64,000 nt of DNA from assembly GCA_944325735.1 (NCBI GenBank), contig CALVBI010000003.1, forward strand, positions 273,051 through 337,050, given 5' to 3'. This DNA comes from Candidatus Gastranaerophilales bacterium (GTDB lineage Bacteria; Cyanobacteriota; Vampirovibrionia; Gastranaerophilales; Gastranaerophilaceae). Positions 59,329-64,000 of the stretch are shown here, in pieces (the first letter of the stretch is position 1; each line of letters starts with the position of its first letter). The position numbers and the translations under genes are program-made. The notes under the pieces are model-generated. The model was not told where the DNA came from and searched no databases. It saw only the letters and a program-made list of their open reading frames with translations.

Positions 59329-60540
59329 TTGGCTTTAGGAAAAAAATACTATGAAAAAACTTCTGCTGACAACAAAGAAATAGGTTTTGATTATCAATAT
59401 CTATGCTTTATTAGCAAGTTATTAGATATAAAAATAGGTCAAAAAATAGCATATGAAGAAAAAGATGATATTCATATTGAATCCAGTGATGGTAAATTAA
59501 TTTTAATTCAGGTTAAGCACTCTATACAAACAAATGTAAATGACGCAATTATTAATTTAACAAAACTAGATTTAGATTTATGGAAAACTCTTTATAACTG
59601 GACCCAAATTATTACCGATTCAAGTGATGGTAGAAGTAAAATTCAAAAACAGCTCTCATTTGTGCAAAATACACATTTTGTATTATTAACAAATAAAAAT
59701 CTAGCAACTAATCCAATACTATTAAAAATTAAAGCTTTAAAAGATGGTAATTTAAAGTTAAAAGAATTTAATGATTATTTAGCTAATTTAAAGAAACAAA
59801 CGAATAGTAGTACTATTGTCAAATATATTGATACCCTTTCAAGTCTAAATAAACAAGTATATGAGTGCTTTATTAATAATATATTAACAGAACAAACTAA
59901 AACTAATGTTATAGAAGGAATAAAACAACAAATTCGTGAAAAAATGATAAAGCCAAGCAGGGTTGATGATGTCTTTAGTTCTATTTATGCGAAATTAAAA
60001 GTTGATTTTTTTGAAAAAGTTCATAAGGAAGAAAAACAAGTTATAACGTATGATGAATACTTAGAGACTTTTACACCAATATTTGAAAACTTTAAAACAA
60101 CACTTCTTCCATATAGATTTTTTAAACGAATGCTCCCAGATAATATAGCAGAACAATATTTTATACAACAATTAATAGAAATTGGTGATATAAGTGAAAA
60201 TGATATTGTTGAAATGGCAGACTATACAGAATCTATGTTGCAAATGAAAATGAATTTAGATAAGTGGTATGAAGATAATGAATTAACAATAGAGGATATT
60301 GAAAGTTTTCACAAAGAAACATTTAACATATGGAAAAATAATCATAAAAAACATCACAAAAACTCCTCAAATGAAGACAATATAAATGCATATGCTTGTT
60401 TATCAGAACTTAGAGAAAAATTGTTAAAAATACAACAGACAGAGTTACAAACAAGTCCAAGTAATGGTGAATTTTACTATTTATCAAATGAAAAAAGATT
60501 AGGGTGGAAAAAATATTGGCAAGAAAAATACAAAAAATAA
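59329..60540 (+). CDS. ABC-three-component (ABC-3C) effector with predicted dsDNA nuclease domain
   Basis: 403 aa. The N-terminus (GFDYQYLCFISKLL, YEEKDDIHIE, LILIQVKHS) fits a PD-(D/E)xK nuclease: Glu in helix 1, Asp before the strand and QxK in IQVKH. A helical middle follows and a C-terminal part typical of the third component of ABC-3C systems. TTG start with GGAGG about 10 nt upstream. First gene of a three-gene overlapping operon. Expected to degrade DNA once the ATPase senses invasion, by analogy with Lamassu and ABC-3C systems. Confidence 0.8.
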   Translation: MALGKKYYEKTSADNKEIGFDYQYLCFISKLLDIKIGQKIAYEEKDDIHIESSDGKLILIQVKHSIQTNVNDAIINLTKLDLDLWKTLYNWTQIITDSSDGRSKIQKQLSFVQNTHFVLLTNKNLATNPILLKIKALKDGNLKLKEFNDYLANLKKQTNSSTIVKYIDTLSSLNKQVYECFINNILTEQTKTNVIEGIKQQIREKMIKPSRVDDVFSSIYAKLKVDFFEKVHKEEKQVITYDEYLETFTPIFENFKTTLLPYRFFKRMLPDNIAEQYFIQQLIEIGDISENDIVEMADYTESMLQMKMNLDKWYEDNELTIEDIESFHKETFNIWKNNHKKHHKNSSNEDNINAYACLSELREKLLKIQQTELQTSPSNGEFYYLSNEKRLGWKKYWQEKYKK

Positions 60541-60989
60541 ATAACTCTTTTTCAACAAATGAAATATTAACGGCAATTACAATCCTCTCTGTTTTAAAAG
60601 ATTGTAATTCGTTAGAAATAACAAAAGTATTATTAATCGAGCCTTTATGTAGTTACAAGAAATTATTGAAAAAACTTACAAACGCTAGAATACAAATAAG
60701 AAGTATTGAAGAATTAATTATTAAAAGCGATTTTATTTTATCAAACTTTAATAAAAAATATAAAGAATGTATAATTATTAGCTTGAATTCAATTTATTTA
60801 CTATTACAACTAAAATTAGTTAACATAAGAGACAATAAAATATTTTATAATGGATATACATTTGATTTTAAAGAAAAAACACTTGGAGAAAAAGCCAAAA
60901 TAAGAATTAATGCTTCTTCTAAGTTGTCTAATATTTTGAAATGCACACAAAGTGCTGAATTATATTTACATTTGAGGGTTGAATTATGA
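60504..60989 (+). CDS. ABC-3C middle component
   Basis: About 157-161 aa, overlapping the effector gene by 37 nt; GTG 60504 or TTG 60516 (AGGGTGG 8 nt upstream) are possible starts. Helical first half and winged-helix-like second half (LVNIRDNKIFYNGYTFDF). Fits the small middle component found between effector and ATPase in ABC-3C operons; sequence alone is too divergent for firm proof. Stop overlaps the ATPase start by 4 nt (ATGA). Confidence 0.7.
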   Translation: MEKILARKIQKINNSFSTNEILTAITILSVLKDCNSLEITKVLLIEPLCSYKKLLKKLTNARIQIRSIEELIIKSDFILSNFNKKYKECIIISLNSIYLLLQLKLVNIRDNKIFYNGYTFDFKEKTLGEKAKIRINASSKLSNILKCTQSAELYLHLRVEL

Positions 60990-62881
60990 ATTTTTATATT
61001 AATAGAATTATTTTATGGCTTAATAATGGTGAAAAAAGATATATAAAATTTGAAAAAGATAAAGTCAATGTTATTACTGGAAATAGTAAAACAGGAAAAA
61101 CCGCCATACTAGAAATTATAGACTATTGTCTTTGCAGTACACAAAACAATATCTCGGAAGAATACATAGGTGAAAATGTTTCTTGGTATGGTTTAGATTT
61201 TTATATAAATAGCAAACATTATTTTATTGCAAGAGGAGATACAAAACATAACTCCTATAAATTCTACTTTTCAGCAACTGGTATAGAGCCTGACACACCA
61301 ACGGACACAATGTCAATCGTAGATGTGAAAAGTATTTTAGAAGAAGAGTTTTCTATTAATAAAAATACAGTAATTCCTTTTGGTGGGAAAACTATAAAAC
61401 AAGGTTCAAAAATCTCGTATAGATATTTTCTTATGTTTAATACAATATCTGGAGATATTATAGAAAATAGTAAAACATATTTTGACAAACAATATGATGA
61501 TAGATATAGAGAAGCTTTGCCAAGAATCTTCGATATTGCAACTGGTATAACAACAATCAAAGATATCTTATTGAGAGGACAAGTAGATAAATTAAAAGGA
61601 GAACTGAATAAATATTATAAAGAACGTGACTCTATTATAAACCTTATTGAAAATAGAGATCTAGAAATAAAAAAGATTATTAAAAAAGCTATTGATGCTA
61701 AATTATTAACAGAATCACTAGACAATGAACAGGATTGTATTAATCAATTAAGGAATATTATAGAGACATTAAATTTAAATAATGTTGTACTAAAGGATTA
61801 TAGTGAAAAATTAGAAAAATTAAAATTGGAAATACAAAATTTAGAAATACAGAAATTAAAACTTAAAAAATTTGAAAATAGATATAATAAATATAAAAAA
61901 AGTTTAGAAGAACAATATGAAGCTTTAAAACCGATAGAATACATCAAAACTAATTTTGCAAAAAATATAGAATCGGAAGAGTATCTATCATTTTTGAATA
62001 TGTTAGAAAATGACTATAAAGATATAAAAGAAACAATAAAAAAGAAAATGCCTTTCGAAAATGGCGTAAAAAATAAAATTGAAGAAATTGAACAATCAAT
62101 AGAAAAAATTAATATACAAATAGATTTAATACCAACTACTTCATATATTGCATTAGATGATAAAACTAGGCTAGTCTTATTAGGAGAAATAAAAAATGAA
62201 TTTATAGAATTAGTTAATAATAATCTTTCAACTAAAGACATTGAAACAATAATTAAATCAACTGAAGAAAAAATTAACAAACTTGAATTAGAACTTAATG
62301 ATTATGAAGAAAATAAAAAGAATTTAATTAATTCATTAAATGATTATATTCAAACATACATTAAACTTGCAAAAGAACCATTAGATGAATATGGGAATTA
62401 TTTAGCTGATTATGATTACAAAAATAAAATGCTTAAACTGCGTAAAGAAAAGGCTCTTTTACCTGCTAATATCTCTAGTAGTTCCGACCATATGTATCTA
62501 CATCTATGTATGTTTTTGGGCTTACATGAATTATTGTCTTGTAACCAATCCCCATATATACCTTCATTTTTAATTATTGACCAACCAACACGACCTTATT
62601 TTGTTAATGAGAAAAATGAGAAAATTAAAAATATAGACTATCAAAAAATAAAAGAAAAACTTTCAAAGAAAGGTGATTGGAATAAAGTAATAAATATATT
62701 TTCTTTATTAGATAGTTTCATGCAAAATATAAAAAATAATAATAAAAATTTCCAAATGATAGTCTTAGAGCATGTATCTAAAGATGCTTGGAATGGGTTG
62801 GAAAATATACATCTTGTTGAAGAATTTGATGGAGACGTTAATGCATTAATTCCACCATTTACCAATAAAAATAATAAATAG
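60986..62881 (+). CDS. ABC-3C Rad50-like ATPase (DUF3732)
   Basis: 631 aa. Walker A GNSKTGKTAIL at about 33-43, long coiled coil (about 190-470), then the C-terminal ATPase half with Walker B FLIIDQPTRPYF. The N-terminal IILWLNNGEKRYIKFEKDKVNV fits the DUF3732 family of SMC/Rad50-type sensors. It should bind DNA and gate the nuclease. Lys/Asn-rich composition is in line with its neighbours. ATGA overlap with the middle component. Confidence 0.85.
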   Translation: MNFYINRIILWLNNGEKRYIKFEKDKVNVITGNSKTGKTAILEIIDYCLCSTQNNISEEYIGENVSWYGLDFYINSKHYFIARGDTKHNSYKFYFSATGIEPDTPTDTMSIVDVKSILEEEFSINKNTVIPFGGKTIKQGSKISYRYFLMFNTISGDIIENSKTYFDKQYDDRYREALPRIFDIATGITTIKDILLRGQVDKLKGELNKYYKERDSIINLIENRDLEIKKIIKKAIDAKLLTESLDNEQDCINQLRNIIETLNLNNVVLKDYSEKLEKLKLEIQNLEIQKLKLKKFENRYNKYKKSLEEQYEALKPIEYIKTNFAKNIESEEYLSFLNMLENDYKDIKETIKKKMPFENGVKNKIEEIEQSIEKINIQIDLIPTTSYIALDDKTRLVLLGEIKNEFIELVNNNLSTKDIETIIKSTEEKINKLELELNDYEENKKNLINSLNDYIQTYIKLAKEPLDEYGNYLADYDYKNKMLKLRKEKALLPANISSSSDHMYLHLCMFLGLHELLSCNQSPYIPSFLIIDQPTRPYFVNEKNEKIKNIDYQKIKEKLSKKGDWNKVINIFSLLDSFMQNIKNNNKNFQMIVLEHVSKDAWNGLENIHLVEEFDGDVNALIPPFTNKNNK

Positions 62882-62893
62882 AGACTTTATATA

Positions 62894-63910
62894 TTACAAT
62901 ATTGCTTTTTCTAGAATGTTTGGAATCTTAGTATTTTTATGTTGTGTTAAATCACACAATAAATTACTTCTACATAAATTTACAAAATTAGAGTCTTTCT
63001 TTATTTGCTCTATTACTTTTGTATTGCAATAGAAATCTTCAAAGTGCTGAAATATCATATAATTTATAACGGACAATTTTTCATTTAAAGATAGCCTGTT
63101 TATATCTGTTTTAAAAGTCTTATATTTATCATCAGTACTATGTGTAAATAGCAAAATTAAACTTTTATTTTCTAAAGGAAATATACAAATATGAAGCATA
63201 TAAAGAACTCCATCTGAAAATACATTTATATACTCCCCACTTAAACCTTTATGCACTGGAATAGCATTTTGTAAAGCGATAGGTACAGTATAAGGTAATT
63301 CTATTTGTTCCAATATTTCATAAACTGGAATATTTTTATCTCTATAGGACCTATCATAATGGTAATTATACTCATTCATTTGCAGTTTTTTACAGGCACT
63401 TTTCATTGGTATTTCAGTTCTAATTTTAAAATATGTAAGGAATTTGGGTTCATTATCTCTTATATAATCATGTATAGCCATAAAACGACTTAATTCATAA
63501 TTAGCCTTGCTTATTGCAAATAAATGATTTTTAATAGCAATTTCTGATAAAATATTTTCAGATAAAGGTTTAGATAGGTCATTATATATTTCTTTTTTTT
63601 CATAGTCTGCAAAAAAACTACTGTCACAATTTCTGCATATGATTTCAAATGTACCAGCCTTTTTCTTTCCAGTAAAATGTTTTAGTATATCAATATCTGC
63701 CACATCAGAATAATTTGAATATATGCCATTGTCACCAAGATTTTCAAGAACAAACTGGGGTATAGAATGAGAATTACAAAAAGATGTACAGGAGTTGCCA
63801 CATAAGTAACACTTGTTTTGCGTTGCATTTTTATAGTAATTGTTTTCTATATCAGAAATATTTTCTGATAGCCATATTGAAAAATCTCTATCATTGATAT
63901 TAAAGTTCAT
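62894..63910 (-). CDS. HNH-like zinc-motif protein, 338 aa
   Basis: N-terminal Cys/His cluster CYLCGNSC...CNSHSIPQF (residues 34-52) and a second pair in ICRNCDSSFFADYEKK (about 93-108) resemble the zinc-bound HNH endonuclease fold with SH-x-IP in place of EH-x-IP. The remaining 230 residues are mixed alpha/beta with no recognised domain. It converges on the ABC-3C ATPase, 12 bp apart, and is the last gene before the right boundary repeat. Possibly an additional effector of the island. Confidence 0.6.
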   Translation of the reverse strand: MNFNINDRDFSIWLSENISDIENNYYKNATQNKCYLCGNSCTSFCNSHSIPQFVLENLGDNGIYSNYSDVADIDILKHFTGKKKAGTFEIICRNCDSSFFADYEKKEIYNDLSKPLSENILSEIAIKNHLFAISKANYELSRFMAIHDYIRDNEPKFLTYFKIRTEIPMKSACKKLQMNEYNYHYDRSYRDKNIPVYEILEQIELPYTVPIALQNAIPVHKGLSGEYINVFSDGVLYMLHICIFPLENKSLILLFTHSTDDKYKTFKTDINRLSLNEKLSVINYMIFQHFEDFYCNTKVIEQIKKDSNFVNLCRSNLLCDLTQHKNTKIPNILEKAIL

Positions 63911-63976
63911 TAACTTGCCCTATATTATAATATTGAGTACAATAATCTATATAATAGTACATCAAGATATTATTAC

Positions 63977-63996
63977 AACACATTCCACTACACATG
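63977..63996 (+). repeat. Right boundary repeat of the second element
   Basis: CAACACATTCCACTACACAT, 19/20 identical to 53172-53191 in direct orientation; probable attachment-site core. Confidence 0.65.
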
Positions 63997-64000
63997 AATT

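Overview
The window is AT-rich, densely packed bacterial DNA. It most likely comes from a gut member of the Gastranaerophilales (non-photosynthetic cyanobacterial sister lineage, 'Melainabacteria'). This is an inference. It rests on the many small proteins with a prepilin N-terminus of the form FTLAEVLITLGIIG, a LktA-family filamentous adhesin, a short SprA-type protein, DAP-type MurE, the RNase Y/YmdB pair and the generally cyanobacterial/Firmicutes-like housekeeping set. No 16S or marker phylogeny could be run.

Region 1 (1-45.0 kb) is core chromosome: mutS (cut by the window start), tgt-ndk, a MATE exporter, efp-accB-accC, rsgA-ispA, a SNF2 helicase, HU, a processive glycosyltransferase, apt, an rny-ymdB-PHP-LOG operon, pepA, an AmiC-type amidase, a class B PBP plus murE, nagA-ilvD, an Fe-S oxidoreductase, proC, rpmH-rnpA and a large repetitive surface adhesin. 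Threaded between these genes are six clear prepilin-like genes plus one relative. Five of the six carry a homopolymer of exactly ten C (or G) inside a leader, between a well-formed ATG start with Shine-Dalgarno and the pilin body. In all five, ten bases leave the ATG one nucleotide out of frame with the pilin; eleven (or eight) would join them. Four of the leaders are near-identical promoter-SD-leader-C10 cassettes placed directly behind unrelated genes. The fifth leader is unrelated in sequence but obeys the same frame arithmetic. A sixth tract sits in an orphan leader. This looks like a family of phase-variable (or frameshift-controlled) pilins and is the most striking system in the window.

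Region 2 (about 45.06-53.08 kb) is an integrated element of about 8 kb lodged in the anticodon loop of the initiator tRNA-fMet gene, bounded by a 51-bp direct repeat. The left copy is a truncated 5' half tRNA behind the original promoter. The right copy is a complete tRNA whose 5' half and promoter come from the element. Cargo: tyrosine integrase plus serine recombinase, a 93-aa conserved protein with an EndoIII-like DNA glycosylase, an XRE regulator, a sce7726-family protein, and an operon of membrane protein, ImmA/IrrE peptidase and Beta-family protein. This is a plausible defence island.

Region 3 (about 53.17-64.0 kb) looks like a second element, bounded by a 20-bp repeat (19/20). It has its own XRE regulator, a paralogue of the 93-aa protein, a secreted PDZ protein, an excisionase-like protein, a HUH-type replication protein, a second serine-plus-tyrosine recombinase pair, a three-gene ABC-3C (DUF3732) system and an HNH-like protein. 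Both elements share a module: XRE regulator, about 170 nt of conserved structured noncoding sequence directly 3' of it, and the 93/94-aa gene transcribed divergently. The noncoding part appears better conserved than the regulator protein, so it is a candidate new RNA.
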